A stretch of 64,000 nt of DNA, from positions 30,465,419 through 30,529,418 of the forward strand of contig OZ020486.1 in assembly GCA_963971405.1 (NCBI GenBank), given 5' to 3'. A program made the position numbers and the translations under genes. Numbering within the stretch: the first letter of the stretch is position 1; each line of letters begins with the position of its first letter. Below are positions 22,542 through 34,480 of this stretch, piece by piece. Source of the stretch: Psococerastis gibbosa. Lineage: Eukaryota > Arthropoda > Insecta > Psocodea > Psocidae. The notes below the pieces were generated by a model, which was given only the letters and a program-made list of their open reading frames with translations, did no database searches and was not told the DNA's origin.

Positions 22542-23101
22542 CTGAAGATAAAAAAACAAGCTGTCCAATTAAAGTGTTTTGATGTTGTTTTTAACAATTT
22601 CACAAATGAAGGAGCAAGGGTGCTGAATTGACTTGTTCACGAACTAGGTTAAATCGGTTTCACGCCTGAATTGCAATGAATCAATCGTAAGCTTATCTTG
22701 TATTGACATTAATTGTCGCGTGTTGACATCGCAGAAGTAAACAAGTATGCTAACGGTCTAAGCTCATGCGGAAACAATACCAATAATGTCTGAAAAGTCA
22801 ATACAAGTCATTGGCAGGGCAAGGCTTTGGTCCATAAAAAGCCTTTGAAAAATAATAAAAATTTCAATATTGTTGGGCTCCCTAGAAGTTGTTTAAAATT
22901 TAAAACAATCCATATAAAACATTTTAAACACCACAACTTTCTTGATACATGGATATAAAAAATGTTGTATATGTAAATTATATAAAGCTTTCACTCATAA
23001 AACGAGAAAGAAAATGTACATAGGTCCCTTTTATTCTTAAATACGGTACCATGATGTTCAGTTATGGACGGATCCCTTGAGAAATATAAAGGCGGTTGTT
23101 A
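22542..23101. other. Intron with SINE-C fragment
   Basis: Intron 3 of the Ig gene. At 22768-22862 it holds a 3' fragment of the SINE-C-like repeat (GGAAACAATACCAATAATGT and TCCATAAAAAGCCTTTGAAA, then an AATAATAAAA tail). Nothing else recognised. Confidence 0.6.
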
Positions 23102-23102
23102 C

Positions 23103-23301
23103 AGTCCACGCAAAATGAGAAAAGTATGGACATGGAATGTTTTGATCCTGTGCAACACTGGAAAAATATTCTTTGCACAATTTTTGTTATGCCTTGCATC
23201 CAATGCAACAAGGTAACACAAAATGGTGCAAGGAATATTTTTATAGTGTTGCACAGGGTCAAAACATTCCATGCCCATACTTTTCTCATTTTGCGTGGAC
23301 T
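23103..23301. repeat. 199-bp palindromic element
   Basis: Arms of about 90 bases mirror each other: AGTCCACGCAAAATGAGAAA at the left end against TTTCTCATTTTGCGTGGACT at the right, then TGGAATGTTTTGATCCTGTG against CACAGGGTCAAAACATTCCA further in. The centre is near CCTTGCATCCAATGCAACAAGG. It lies in Ig intron 3. The open frames on both strands are by-products of the palindrome. No transposase and no clear target duplication. Confidence 0.85.
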
Positions 23302-23985
23302 ATTGTCCATTGTGTCCTTTTGGCAGTTAGTTCCTAAAATAATTCAACACCGCGGTTTGGTATGGTTTGCATAATATTGGCCAGTTTAGCTTTCATAACA
23401 ATAATGTGAAAAAACACAAAAGGTTTCAAAACTCACACATTCTAGGTTTTCCAGATTATACCGCTTACGCAGAATTATGTTGGGCCATTTTTTAGAAATG
23501 ATTTGTACATGCCTTTTATTTGCTATTTAAAAATAAATTAAATAATTAAAATGCGCTACTCCCCCCTCCCTCCCTAAAGAAGCTTCCTACGAAGTTTCAA
23601 AGAAATTAATAAAGAAATACCTGTGCATACCCTCAAAATGCGTGGACTATTGTCCATTGTGTCCTTTTGGCAGTTAGTTCCTAAAATAATTCAACACCGC
23701 GGTTTGGTATGGTTTGCATAATATTGGCCAGTTTAGCTTTCATAACAATAATGTGAAAAAACACAAAAGGTTTCAAAACTCACACATTCTAGGTTTTCCA
23801 GATTATACCGCTTACGCAGAATTATGTTGGGCCATTTTTTAGAAATGAATTGTACATGCCTTTTATTTGCTATTTAAAAATAAATTAAATAATTAAAATG
23901 CGCTACTCCCCCCTCCCTCCCTAAAGAAGCTTCCTACGAAGTTTCAAAGAAATTAATAAAGAAATACCTGTGCATACCCTCAAAA
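23292..23985. repeat. 347-bp tandem duplication, one mismatch
   Basis: 23292-23638 is repeated at 23639-23985 with one substitution noticed (T at 23502, A at 23849). The first unit begins inside the last ten bases of the palindromic element, so the second carries TGCGTGGACT without the rest of the palindrome. Either a recent tandem duplication or an assembly artefact. Confidence 0.92.
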
Positions 23986-25280
23986 CCCCTTTTTCTAACT
24001 CAATGGACCTCAAGAATCATGGGAAACACAAAATCCCAAAATCGAAACTTTGGTCAATCACAATACTTTGTATCTGGGTGAAAGTAAGAATTTTGTACCA
24101 TATTAAAAAAAATCAGACGTGTATTTCTTGTACCGCTTCGAAAGAGCGGAAGAAACTACAGCCATTAACAAAGAAATTGTAGTTAAGGCAATTTTGCTTA
24201 CCATGGCAGCATTGAAGGGCCTTTCGGTAACTGTAAACTGCCAAGAGGGAGTCGTTTTCGAATCGGGGAGAAATGCGAGTTATTAGTGTTTTATATTCTC
24301 TGAGCAATTTCTTCAAGACAAAAGGAAGTCCATAGCGAGAAAGGCAGCAACGGTATTTCCCCATAACCATTAACAGCGTTCGGCTTAGCTCGCGTAATTA
24401 CAAACAAGAAACAATGACATTTACTTAAACGACTGCACTAAGCAATTAAACCTCTTGCTTTTAACTCAAATTAAAAATACGAAACCTTTCTACACGCTTA
24501 CAAAACCCTTTTTGTTGGCACAAGATTGAATTTGCTTCCCGCGTCCCTGTAACATTTTATGTTTTCTTTCTACCTTTTCTCTTTTAATTTTTTATTTTAA
24601 AAAAGAAAAAAAAATGTTTTCACCATTATCAAAATTTTGAAGTTAACTGGTTTATATGGAGCTGAATGAAATGCAATTTCTCAGCCTATTTGTGCTTTAT
24701 AAGGAAACCCGCCAGCTACAAATTCTTTTATGTAACGTAGTTATTGTGTTTCTTTTCTGCTCTATTAGGGGGGTTCCATTCCACAATATTGACTTAGATA
24801 AGGTAAGACTTAATATTACATATATTATATATATATATATTATAGGTAAGAGTGTAAGACTTATCTTATACTTGCAAATGAATGAACAGAATCGTTTACT
24901 ACACTAAAACTAACAGCAAATCTACCTCCTATTATTTTTACTATTGACAAATATGATTAACTCTTTCGCCTTGTTTACCATATGGTAGGGTGCATTCTAT
25001 TGAGTAATCAGGGAATTTCTCAAAAGGAAACAGCGTTTCATGAAATCATACAATTTCGTCTGGAGGGTCGTGAATGTCTCTGTATTAATTATACTAGTTT
25101 TTAATTTTTAAATAGGTAGGTACCAAGGACGGATGTAGTTATCGGCAAGGTTGACCCAGACCATCATTAATGATGAACCCAATGGGGTTGTCGAGCCATG
25201 CAATTGACCCTTTTTTGTCCTCGTTATTACATTCACAGTCACCAGGGCGCAGTTATTCCCCTCATAGACCAGCCAATAGT
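23986..25280. other. Intronic, no gene recognised
   Basis: Still within Ig intron 3. AT-rich, with an (AT)n run near 24819-24842. Short open frames at 23970-24370 and 24656-24907 lack domains and splice support. Confidence 0.45.
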
Positions 25281-25505
25281 CAGATGTAGAGTAGTGGTAC
25301 AGACTCCAACTTTCACCCGAAAGGTTGTTGGTTCGAGTCCCACACTTGCTAAATTTTCTGGCCATGCTTCGGAGGGCATGTAAAGCAGGCGGTCCCGGGC
25401 TTTCCTAGTTGAGTGTAAGAGAGGGTTATACAGCCCTAACTCCGCTAGGATGGCTTAGTAATGGAACGAAAAAAGTCAATATTTATTTATTTATTTATTT
25501 AATAG
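25281..25505 (+). mobile_element. SINE-A, copy 6
   Basis: Full-length copy in Ig intron 3, antisense to the gene: CAGATGTAGAGTAGTGGTAC, CTTTCACCCGAAAG, perfect B box GGTTCGAGTCC, shared body, TTTATTTATTTATT tail. One of the best preserved copies. Confidence 0.92.
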
Positions 25506-26467
25506 TATGTACAGTAGTAATTTTTTCCTTCGAAAATTCTAAAAATTGAACATGAATGCTGACAACAATATTCGGTACGACCATACTTTAGCTTATAACG
25601 CTAAAACTATAACAAAACAATAGGAAAGGCAAAGCAATTCCATTAACAACCCTTTACGGTACATGAAGAACCCTCTCCCCTACAACGGCACTTCAGACTA
25701 CCCAATCATTAAACATGCATAGCATATGCCATCTCCAAAACGTGGCAGGAAAGTAGGTCTGCCAAAGGAAATGAGGAACCTGTGTAACGATACGCTACCT
25801 ATTGCCACGGGCAAACACGATAAGAGACCGTGCAAATAGACGCCGAGACGTGGCGCTATCTGCCCACCATAACAAGAGACACGACAACACGTTAATGGAA
25901 TACACCAACGACTTTCCGGCACATTCGTATGCGACAACCTTCTTCTTTTGTTTCCGCCGGAAATGGAAGGCAGGGTGCAATTACCCCCCACCCCCCACCT
26001 CCACGCGTGCAAACATTTACTAACGTCATCTTTTAATCCTATCACATTCAGGCGTTTCACGAGTACAAATAGACGGTGAAACCGGATTTGAAATGCCTTC
26101 GTGCTTATTCAGCGAGATAGAGCCGAGAGGCAAGACGTGGAATGATATGAAAGGTTTGCAAACTAATTAATAACATGTGTATGAATATTACACTGGTTTC
26201 AGAGAGGATTGCCGAGTGGAAATTTGGCAGAAAATCATTTTGAAGCTAATTTAGTTCACAATTCTCTTATTAGATGTACGTATACACATGATTTACGCGA
26301 TGGTACTGAAGGAAAACTAAGTACTAGAAACTATCTATAATCAACGACATGAAAGAAAGAAGGGAAGACTGAAATATTATGAACGAAATCAGGGGCATTA
26401 TTTGAGGGTGGTAGTAATGACCTAGCAGATAGAAGAACCATGGGAAGACCCGCAAAAGAGGTGGAAG

Positions 26468-26755
26468 GTGGAAATCGGTAGCAGAATCAACTCACTACTG
26501 CAGCGACCAAAGGTCTTGCCTGACGCCAAGTTGCAGTTAGGCAATATAATTACAAAAGCTTTCACGCGGCCGGTGCCAAATGATGAAGCCGTGGTCAATA
26601 TGAAAGCGATCTTCCAGTTACTAGTTGATACTAAGCCTCCGAGAAACAACCTCATAGAAGTTTGCACAGTGCCATTGACGACGTCGACTGCAGATGCTAA
26701 CGAAACGTTTGTAAGGGTTCATATCGACCACCGCTCATCAAAGCGGATCTAACAT
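26468..26755 (+). CDS. Open frame of unknown nature
   Basis: A 94-codon frame ending in TAA, with a GTG rather than ATG at its mapped start and open further upstream. The protein (ending RVHIDHRSSKRI) matches no family I know. Just upstream in another frame is MGRPAKEVE, which resembles the G-R-P-K segment of LINE tails, so it may be retroposon debris. It lies in Ig intron 3 on the opposite strand. Expression and function unknown; treat as hypothetical. Confidence 0.2.
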
Positions 26756-27247
26756 GTAGTTACGTGTTCTTATTTTTCTTCATGCATAATTTGATAGCAG
26801 GTTTGGCGTACACTACATAGATAATTATTTTTGAGGAGTGTGAATAGTGTTATGAATTGACCAGTGAACGCATGGTCGCGGGTCAACATCTTGCCGGCTA
26901 CAGAGTGTCTACACTTTTAGGTGTGACTCCAAGGTTTTTTTTTGTATATCGCTCCTTGATTTTCCAACTGCAAAAAGCTAACTTTTCTAACTACGTTTTT
27001 CCGGTGGTTTTAATCTACCTATGTATCTCCTACACTTCAGCCAAGAAATTTGAATTTTTTTACAGAGTTGCAGATATGACGATTGGACGTAAAAGAAGAG
27101 GAAACAAATGAAATTTTTTTGATGTAATAAAAAAAAATTGATTTTTTGCAGTTGAAACAGTTGACAAATCAATGAGCTATCAAGTATTTGTCACATATAT
27201 TGCTGGTAGGTACACACTACGTATTATAATTATTAACGTTAACTTAC

Positions 27248-27391
27248 CCAGAAACCACTTGAGTCTGGCAGGAGGGTTGCCATAGCGACTGACGCACTTA
27301 ACGGTAACAGTATTGCCAACGTGGGAGCTGATGTTGTTGCCCAAGACGACCTGCGTATTGTTTACTTCTATACGCGGCCATTGCGGCGGTA
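27248..27391 (-). CDS. Ig-superfamily adhesion protein, exon 3
   Basis: First half of the second Ig domain. After TGTTTTAG, two bases complete the Val codon split from exon 2, then PPQWPRIEVNNTQVVLGNN, ISSHVGNTVTVKCVSRYGNP and PARLKWFL; it ends in phase 1 before GTAAGTT. The C-strand Trp (LKWFL) lies 13 residues after the B-strand Cys, as in I-set Ig domains. Asn-x-Thr/Ser sequons (NNT, NIS) suggest an extracellular, glycosylated domain. Introns to its neighbours are 19.0 kb upstream and 4.7 kb downstream. Confidence 0.93.
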
Positions 27392-27588
27392 CTAAAACAA
27401 AATACACAACATATTATTAGTATTGTAAACAAACTACACTCGGAGTGAATGAGCAACAACTTATTGCAATAGCTGGGGATGAGCTGCAGGCTACTAGCGG
27501 GGTCGCAGGTGGCGGATAGCAAAAATCCACCATATTTAGCTGCGAATATAACGAATAAGCAGTCCCCGACCAAGCAGCGGCATAATCG

Positions 27589-27750
27589 CAAGGACGGATA
27601 CAGGAGGGGGGGGCTAGCTGCCCCCCCCCCAAATTTGGTAAATCTATTGTAAATTGATTTATTACGCTCTGATTTAATCGATCCTACATATGTTTTTCCT
27701 ATTTTGACCCACAACTACCCCCCCCCCAAAATGGGCTGGATCCGTCCCTG
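27589..27750. mobile_element. Short hAT-like G/C-tract element, copy 3
   Basis: 162-bp element with termini CAAGGACGGATACAG and CTGGATCCGTCCCTG and a perfect 8-bp target duplication CATAATCG (27581-27588, 27751-27758). Poly-G then poly-C lie inside the left end and poly-C inside the right end. It is 0.2 kb from Ig exon 3, in intron 2. Confidence 0.9.
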
Positions 27751-27758
27751 CATAATCG

Positions 27759-28590
27759 GAGGGTGTGGGGGCAAGTCTGGTGGTGTAGGCTTGTCTTGAA
27801 AAAGCCACAGTAGTCCGAGGATGGCTATGTGACGGGGCGAACAGTTTCCGCCACTAAATAAGCAACCACTACTAGGGTACCCTTCCTGTAGTTGGTCCCC
27901 GAAGGCGGAGGAACTCAATGAAGAGTCAACGGCATAAGGATGGAGAAGGCAACGTTCATTTTACCAAAGTTTTCCCACTTAACCGCGGTAGATGTGAGTA
28001 ACTCCTATAATCCATTTTGACTGTCCAATGTGATTAAACAACTTTAATGTTGACCAAGAGGAAATGTGAAATGTGGGATTGGGACAGAGAGCGAGAGCCC
28101 CCTCTCCCCCTACGTCGAATTGGCCCAAACACAATTAGCAAGTCATTCAACCCTACTGATTGTTCCAACCCCTACTGACTACTGAGTCTTTCAAATTTTA
28201 ATTATCTCCTACCATCTCTATCACATAACCGCAACCCACCGTAGGTAATGTCGTTAACTACAAATCTTATATTTTGCCAAGCACGAAAATATAAGGTTAA
28301 ACTAACCCAGAAATTTGAATTAATTTTGGGTTAAAACCTTGTTAACAAGTTGGAGGCCCCGGAAAATTGTCAAATTTCCTCACTATAACCTAGATAACAT
28401 ATCATCCACATATGTAACAACTAACACCAATGAAAAGCAGTTAATGTGATGCCAATTCAACCTAAAGCACGGCGTTTTCATTTATCTTAATAAGTGGTAA
28501 GTTAGGGATACTTTTAGCATTAAACTCAGACAGAGTAATTTAACCTTTTGCTCTCGTGCTAGGTATGCACCATCTACAGTACAGTATAGT
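27759..28590. other. Intronic, no gene recognised
   Basis: Part of the 19-kb Ig intron 2. Nothing supported. Confidence 0.45.
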
Positions 28591-28816
28591 CAGGACATGT
28601 AGATTAGTGGTACAGACTCAGACTTTCACCCGAAAGTTTGTTGGTTCGAGTCCTACACTTACTATATTTTCGGGCCATGCTTCGGAGGGCATGTAAAGCA
28701 GGCGGTCCCGAGCTTTCCTAGTTGAGTGTAAGAGAGGGCTTTATAGACCTAACTCCGCTAGGTTGGCTTAGTAATAGAACAAAAAAGTCAATATTTATTT
28801 ATTTATTTATTTACAT
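28591..28816 (+). mobile_element. SINE-A, copy 7
   Basis: Full-length copy in Ig intron 2, antisense to the gene: CAGGACATGTAGATTAGTGG, CTTTCACCCGAAAG, B box GGTTCGAGTCC, shared body and a tail of TTTATTTATTTATTTA. Confidence 0.92.
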
Positions 28817-29797
28817 AGCCTTATGAGAACACTTGAACTTTATGCGCACTAGTACTTCTTAGGTAAATTCTATATGTCGTAATTTACCACAGTTGGGGAA
28901 GGTTCAGTAAAAATTATTATTTTAAGTGTAAAACAGGAAATTTTGAAATCCAGTTCCACCAATATAATAGCTTAGAAAAAATATTCGAAACGATATGAAA
29001 TTTTTGTATGGTAGCCTACAGTAAAATTCATCATTTCGGGGCCACATTCTCACCAAATTAAGAAAACATTCTATCCCCATTAAAACACAGGGTGATACTA
29101 CTAGCATATGTTTCTGTTTCGTTGATAAATATGTTTACAGCATGGTATGTTCTATTGTTCTATTAAAAACCAACGGTTCGGTTGATTCAGGCGACTATAT
29201 CCGAAATGTTTTAGTGTACCCACAAATTTTACCCTTTTCTGTTTTAATAGTGAAAAGAAAATTAACGAGAGAATATGGGTCCTTCCAAAGATTTCTAGAG
29301 CTAAGGCTGTCAAATAGGAACGCATTTGAAACTTTGGTGTAGACGGAGAAAGATTGGTCGGTACGGAATGCCATGTGGAATTTTTCAATTTAATCCCGGC
29401 CCCAACTCCGTTTAAATTCTTAAATTTATTTTAAGGGGAGATATTCCCCCCCCCCCCCCGTAGACTGTTAGGAATCTCAACGTTTTCTCAGCTGGAAAAG
29501 CGAACCCCCTCCCCCCCTAACATCAACTACTTTCGTATCTTCAACACCCCCCCCCTGTCCCCGCAACGGCATCAGCTTTTCATTTGCCGCTTCTCACTTT
29601 AATGTCCTTCGAAACCGATTGTAGGCCGTACGAAATAGGAACAGATTTGGATTTTTACTAAAGGAACACAACTCTTCCACACATCAGTGTATTTTTTCTC
29701 TTCTAACATCGGTATTTGGCAGTACTAGAAGAATAATCATTTTGAAAGAATGCTTCATAAACAGTAACTATATACACTAGTATACACTAGTGACTAG

Positions 29798-29911
29798 AGC
29801 CCGTAGATGGTGGAGCGTTGTACAAAACCAAAATGACTGGAGGAGTGTTGTCGAGCAGGCTAAAGACCAACAAGGGCTGTAGGCTGTAGAGCCAGAAGAA
29901 GAAGAAGAATA
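29798..29911 (+). mobile_element. 114-bp truncated LINE insertion with 17-bp target duplication
   Basis: Reads ARRWWSVVQNQNDWRSVVEQ then AKDQQGL and a stop: the C-terminus of a LINE reverse-transcriptase protein, followed by a 3' tail ending in (GAA)n. It is bracketed by perfect copies of TATACACTAGTGACTAG (29781-29797 and 29912-29928). The intact duplication and uninterrupted frame indicate a recent, severely 5'-truncated insertion by target-primed reverse transcription. Confidence 0.88.
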
Positions 29912-29928
29912 TATACACTAGTGACTAG

Positions 29929-30599
29929 CCTAAACAAACCTCATTTCACCCAAAAAAAAAAAAACTGTGGGTATATAGAGTTCTATAGGAGAGGAAACCT
30001 AACACACTGGCAATGTTATAGTGTAGGTTCTCCCGTTCCAAAAATTATTAACCAAGTTGAAGTGTTTCTCGATCGTAAGCAGTAACACCCTATTTCTTCT
30101 TTGAAGGACCACTAGGCAAACTATATGTTATACCAGTTCACTACAGTCTTCATAAACTAGCCTGAAGGGGAAAATAAAAGGACAGCCACTTAGATAATCA
30201 AGCTCAAACTTTTCAATCTGTTGGCGCCAACATTTCAAACTTTGCAGACTCTGCACACGACAGCATGGCAATGTATTTGTCTTCTATAGCTGGAAGTAAA
30301 TCTCGAAATTTGAACCAAATACCAATTTATGTGTTAATTTGTGCATTAGTAAGTAAACTTCATTATGGGATGCGATTCGCCTCCATCAAACGCCATGGCA
30401 AGACTATCGCCAAACTATTATGCGTATATTGAGTCCTTCTGAACAAGTTAGCGCCTAATTCAAAAGTTCAAGTAGGCTTAGTTTTGTTTAGCTACGTCAT
30501 AGTTGTACCTACAGCACATATACAATACCATTATATTGTACGTTAATTATACTCAATCTTTAGGAATAGAGGCCCAACTCTAAACCACCTAAAATCTCT
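29929..30599. other. Intronic, no gene recognised
   Basis: Part of Ig intron 2 with a short A-run near 29953. Nothing supported. Confidence 0.4.
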
Positions 30600-30990
30600 T
30601 TTTGACAAAATGACATACTGTTGATTTTGCAAGCTTCTGTTTTGCCAAACATAGCCTTGGAACTTGGTAAATTTTTACTGTTGTCAGCAAAAAATCCAAA
30701 AACATTTGCATGGGCACTGAACCAAGCGCCAGTCTCTATGACATCATCAGTGGCTGTTTGGCAAACAAATCGACTTTCGAACACTGATGTAACGTACTAT
30801 ACATAAACAACTGCGCTTACTCAAGCGTGAACATTCTTTGCAACGGGAGGTAGTAAAAATATAAAAATTTAAAGAGGCACTGAACCAAACGCCAATCTGT
30901 GTGACAGTGGCTGCATTGCAAATAAACTGTTTTCCGGGATACTCCGGGATAGTGACCGGCTGATGAACAGTGATGTACGTCGGGGTATTG
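30600..30990. repeat. Diverged tandem repeat
   Basis: Two diverged units: one around 30700-30795 (GGCACTGAACCAAGCGCCAG, then CATCAGTGGCTG...CAAACAAAT...ACACTGATGTA) and one around 30870-30978 (GGCACTGAACCAAACGCCAA, then GACAGTGGCTGCATTGCAAATAA...ACAGTGATGTA). The minus-strand frames through both end in a shared V/AWFSA peptide, but neither fits the Ig gene, whose exons 2 and 3 join directly. Noncoding repeat is the likelier reading. Confidence 0.55.
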
Positions 30991-31275
30991 TTTGCCCAAG
31001 TTGAGTTGTGCAGCGGTCCAGTTTGCAAAGTGCCCGGGGCCGAATCCAACTTTATTTCCATTCCGCTGAACAGTCGGGGTTTGCGGGCTCGGATGCGGCT
31101 CAACCCCTTCTATAAACTTTGATACATTTTTCAAACCCATTTACATCTACAGAATTAATCTCATTGGTAAGGAGGAAGCATTAGAAGGTTTCAAGGTCAG
31201 GAAACATGGTTGCCAGAAATTTGCCTCAGGGGATGTCTATCAAGTTAGTCTTTTTCTCCAGTAGTCGCAAATTTA

Positions 31276-31512
31276 TCAATTGGTTTGGAACAAATCATTC
31301 CATCTTCTCCTCCATTCACCTCTAGCCTGGGCCGTTCTCTTGAGTTCCAAGCAGGTTATGCATCTAATCTTGCTTGAGGTCTTCTGCCTTCTGTATATGC
31401 CTTCCACAGTACTGGCACGGATGCTTTCTAATATGGTGTCCTCTTGGCTCTTCTCAAGGGCAAGGTGATCATTAGAGACCTTCCTTCCCTTATCCTTTGG
31501 TATCACTCTTCG
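31276..31512 (-). mobile_element. LINE 3' fragment next to the assembly gap
   Basis: Minus-strand frame with ALEKSQEDTILESIRAST and then CLELKRTAQARGEWRRRWND and LFQTN, the C-terminal end of the same LINE family as 3836-3948. The fragment runs up to the N-gap, so the 5' part may be hidden there. Confidence 0.7.
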
Positions 31513-31515
31513 CTT

Positions 31516-31715
31516 NNNNNNNNNNNNNNNNNNNNNNNNNNNNNNNNNNNNNNNNNNNNNNNNNNNNNNNNNNNNNNNNNNNNNNNNNNNNNNNNNNNNN
31601 NNNNNNNNNNNNNNNNNNNNNNNNNNNNNNNNNNNNNNNNNNNNNNNNNNNNNNNNNNNNNNNNNNNNNNNNNNNNNNNNNNNNNNNNNNNNNNNNNNNN
31701 NNNNNNNNNNNNNNN
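31516..31715. other. Assembly gap (200 N)
   Basis: Exactly 200 consecutive Ns, the usual fixed-size placeholder for a scaffold gap of unknown length. Open frames drawn across it are meaningless. It lies in Ig intron 2 and abuts a LINE fragment, a common cause of such gaps. Confidence 0.99.
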
Positions 31716-32353
31716 ACTCAATACTCCATCCGCCGGAAACAAAAGTGAATAACCCAGAGAAAAATGTGCTGCAAAACTTGAGATGAAACTCGCGAAAACT
31801 TTTACAGCCAAGTTTGTATTGAAAGATTGCATGGGGGAAATTTGGTTGGCGCCAAGCGCGTTTACTTTCGTCTCCAGAGGGCGTAATCAGGGCGTAAGCA
31901 CCTGCTGCCGACCAATATCGGGCGCCATTTTTGTTTCTATTTTATCATGTTGCCATGCTGTGTGCGGGTTTGGAAATTTGTAATTTGGACAAGGAGAATC
32001 AAAGCTACTATACTTGACTAACCAAAAAAAGCTAAATTCTGATTGGCTCTTCCATTTCTCATCTGCCCAAGGGTTCAGCTCAAGTAGGCATTACTTCAGT
32101 TAGACGTTGGAGTAGTGGGCTAAAATGTTAAAATCCTTTGTATCTCATCCATGACCTCCTGTAGTTGTTCCTTCCACTTCAACTCCTAGTAATTTGTTTA
32201 AAATGAATGCAAGTCTTTGCGCAAGCACAGTCAGTCAACAAAACAATCAGAATAAACTGAAAAATCGAGTTAAGCAGCTATCCCGCTGTGCACGTGTTTT
32301 TTGACTTGTCTTTAACTTTTATTCCAACCAATGCAATAAATAGAGTTCTATAC

Positions 32354-32519
32354 AGGAGGGATGGGACATTTGCTTCCCGACAAAAATATATTTTCAAATT
32401 TCTAGGACCACTAGGCCTCCTATTTCCGTCCAGCCACTGTAAAAAAGGTACCAGGTGGCACCAGGACGCATAAAAATATTTTGACGGGCTGAAATGTCCC
32501 ATCTATCCTATACGAATAT
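32354..32519. mobile_element. Foldback MITE (AGGAGGGATGGGACATT ends), copy 1
   Basis: 166-bp element; left end AGGAGGGATGGGACATTTG mirrors the right end (reverse complement AGGATAGATGGGACATTTC). A 4-bp flanking repeat ATAC is present on both sides. The core has CCAGCCACTG and AAAAAAGGTACCAGGTGGCA. A relative is at 36871-37025 with the core inverted. Confidence 0.75.
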
Positions 32520-34299
32520 CTAGCAATAACCATTGGGCAAGTCTTCGTTCTTTGTTCCTCTATTATACACCCATCACTGCCCGAAATCTGACCGACGATC
32601 GAACCTTTCCGAAAGGTTACCCATGATTTGAGATGTAGACGAGACGAGTGAAACGTAGACCGGCGATTTTTCTCCAATACTTTCGGAGGGATAATAATGG
32701 TAATATAATAATAAATAATTGATTAATGGTTTTTGTATTAGTGGCTAGTTCATATGTACCCACAATGAGTGGAATTCATAAAAAAAAGTCAAACCATTTA
32801 CTTCACACATTAATAATCTTCCAATAGTTCTCAAATGGAAACCGCCCCAATAAGATTATAAGGCATTCGCTTGAGAAAATACTTAAGATAAGCCGGGACT
32901 CAGCAATAAATTGACTCAAACTTTGATGGGAAAACAAGGGAGAAAGGAGAAAGGCTCGAAATGGTTTGAGTGGCGGAGAGTGATGAATTATCGCATTTTA
33001 ATTGCTCATCATTATCTCGTTTAATCTTTATCTCATAATCTTTATTCGGGTTTAACGGAAATCGGAAAAACCAATCAACCGGTATCTAATTCCAAGCAAC
33101 CAGTTCCCAGCAATCGCTATCTCTAGCTTTCATTTGTATAATTACGTTTATATTGGATGAATTTTTGAATAATTCTGAACCTTCTGTCTTTGTAAGATTA
33201 GTTCAAAATTATTAAAATTATTTTTTTCAGCAGTGCCTGCAGATATACGTCATATATCATGCTATTTCGTCTTATGCCATATATTCTCTGTATATTTTTG
33301 GAGTTGCTACGTTGGGAATAATTAGTCATGCATTTAACAATAGAAAGAATTTATCTCGGGAATGACCATTGCTTAAATTCTAACCTGTCTAAATTCAGGA
33401 GCTTACCAATAATCAGATAAGGAAATTTTTTCATTAGTGCGACCTTAAACTTGCATACCATTCATACTGGAGAGTATCAATGCTGCCACTTGCCATTAGA
33501 ACCAATAACGTCATGGTATTATCGACACTGACTGTAACAGTAAGTTATCAAAAACAAAACACCACAGACAAGTCGACCTATTCGATTAATAACATTGAAT
33601 TCGTCCTCTAACACATGCAGCTTAGCACGTTTTCCTCTCTTCCTCTAAGGGGAAAACGGTCAGAATTCAGATTAAGATGTACACCCCAATAACATTATTA
33701 AATTGAAAATGCCTAGAAAAAATTTGCCTCTCAAGGATGGGCTGGGACTGCTCCTCCTTGCCTATAGCTGTGACACCCATGCGCCCACTCCCTAGTAAGT
33801 TCAATCTCGCATAAAGCCCTGAACCGAAAGCAACTAGTAGGAATTTCTAGAACCTGAAAGTGACATGAAGAAATATGATGGTGTAGGGTAAATAAGTTTT
33901 GAGCGTTCTATGGGAAGCATACTTTTTTATGGGTAAAGTTTAATGGCGTTGGCCGCTATCTTTGCTATACATTTTATGTGTTTTCATTTTCATTTTTGTC
34001 CGGTTATCTGGCCTGTCGTAGTTGATGAGTTCAAAGTTGGCTTTCCCGCGCGTTTATGCTCAAAATTTACTGCGGGCCCTTCATTGTTAGCGGTAATGGA
34101 GATAGCGTATTGCTGCATTTTTCAGAAGTGGTTTTATGTGAACGGTCACAGAATGAAATTCGTTTTAGTCAGCTTACCATAAATAATATTGTTGTGGGTC
34201 GACTTAAGATCAAATCGGATATATAATACATCTCCAATACATGTTTATTGAATAAAATAAAATTTCACAGGAAATAACAATTCTAGAGCTTATATATAT
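32520..34299. other. Intronic, no gene recognised
   Basis: Long stretch of Ig intron 2 without recognisable element ends or domains. An open frame at 33943-34182 has no domain. Confidence 0.45.
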
Positions 34300-34480
34300 A
34301 TATAATATATTGTAGTATAATATAGTTATAATACTGACAGTAAACTTACTTAGGTTGAACAGGCAAAGTCCTCGTTATAACCGAAATTAGAGGATCAAGA
34401 AAAATCTGGAAGATGCCCGGCAGGGGTACCGGGGGTTCGAATCCCGCCAAGTCATGATTTTTCTAGATCCAGTTAATTCT
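34300..34480. repeat. tRNA-cored inverted-repeat element, copy B
   Basis: Left arm carries the outer family block (ATATTGTAGTATAATA, ATACTGACAG), then CTCGTTATAACCGAAATTAG and AGGATCAAGAAAAATCTGG. Core is a truncated tRNA-like T-arm half, CCGGGGGTTCGAATCCCGCC, preserving the B box. The right arm GATTTTTCTAGATCC pairs with the inner left arm. The A-box half of the tRNA is missing. Confidence 0.72.

Noticed and set aside
23062..23374. Open frames on both strands
   Set aside because: They mirror each other because they lie on the palindromic element 23103-23301.
30747..31103. Extra exon of the Ig gene
   Set aside because: Exons 2 and 3 join in phase and in sequence (…LVVR-V-PPQWP…), so no exon is missing between them; the region is a diverged repeat.
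31444..31832. Open frames crossing the N-gap
   Set aside because: Their length is produced by translating Ns.
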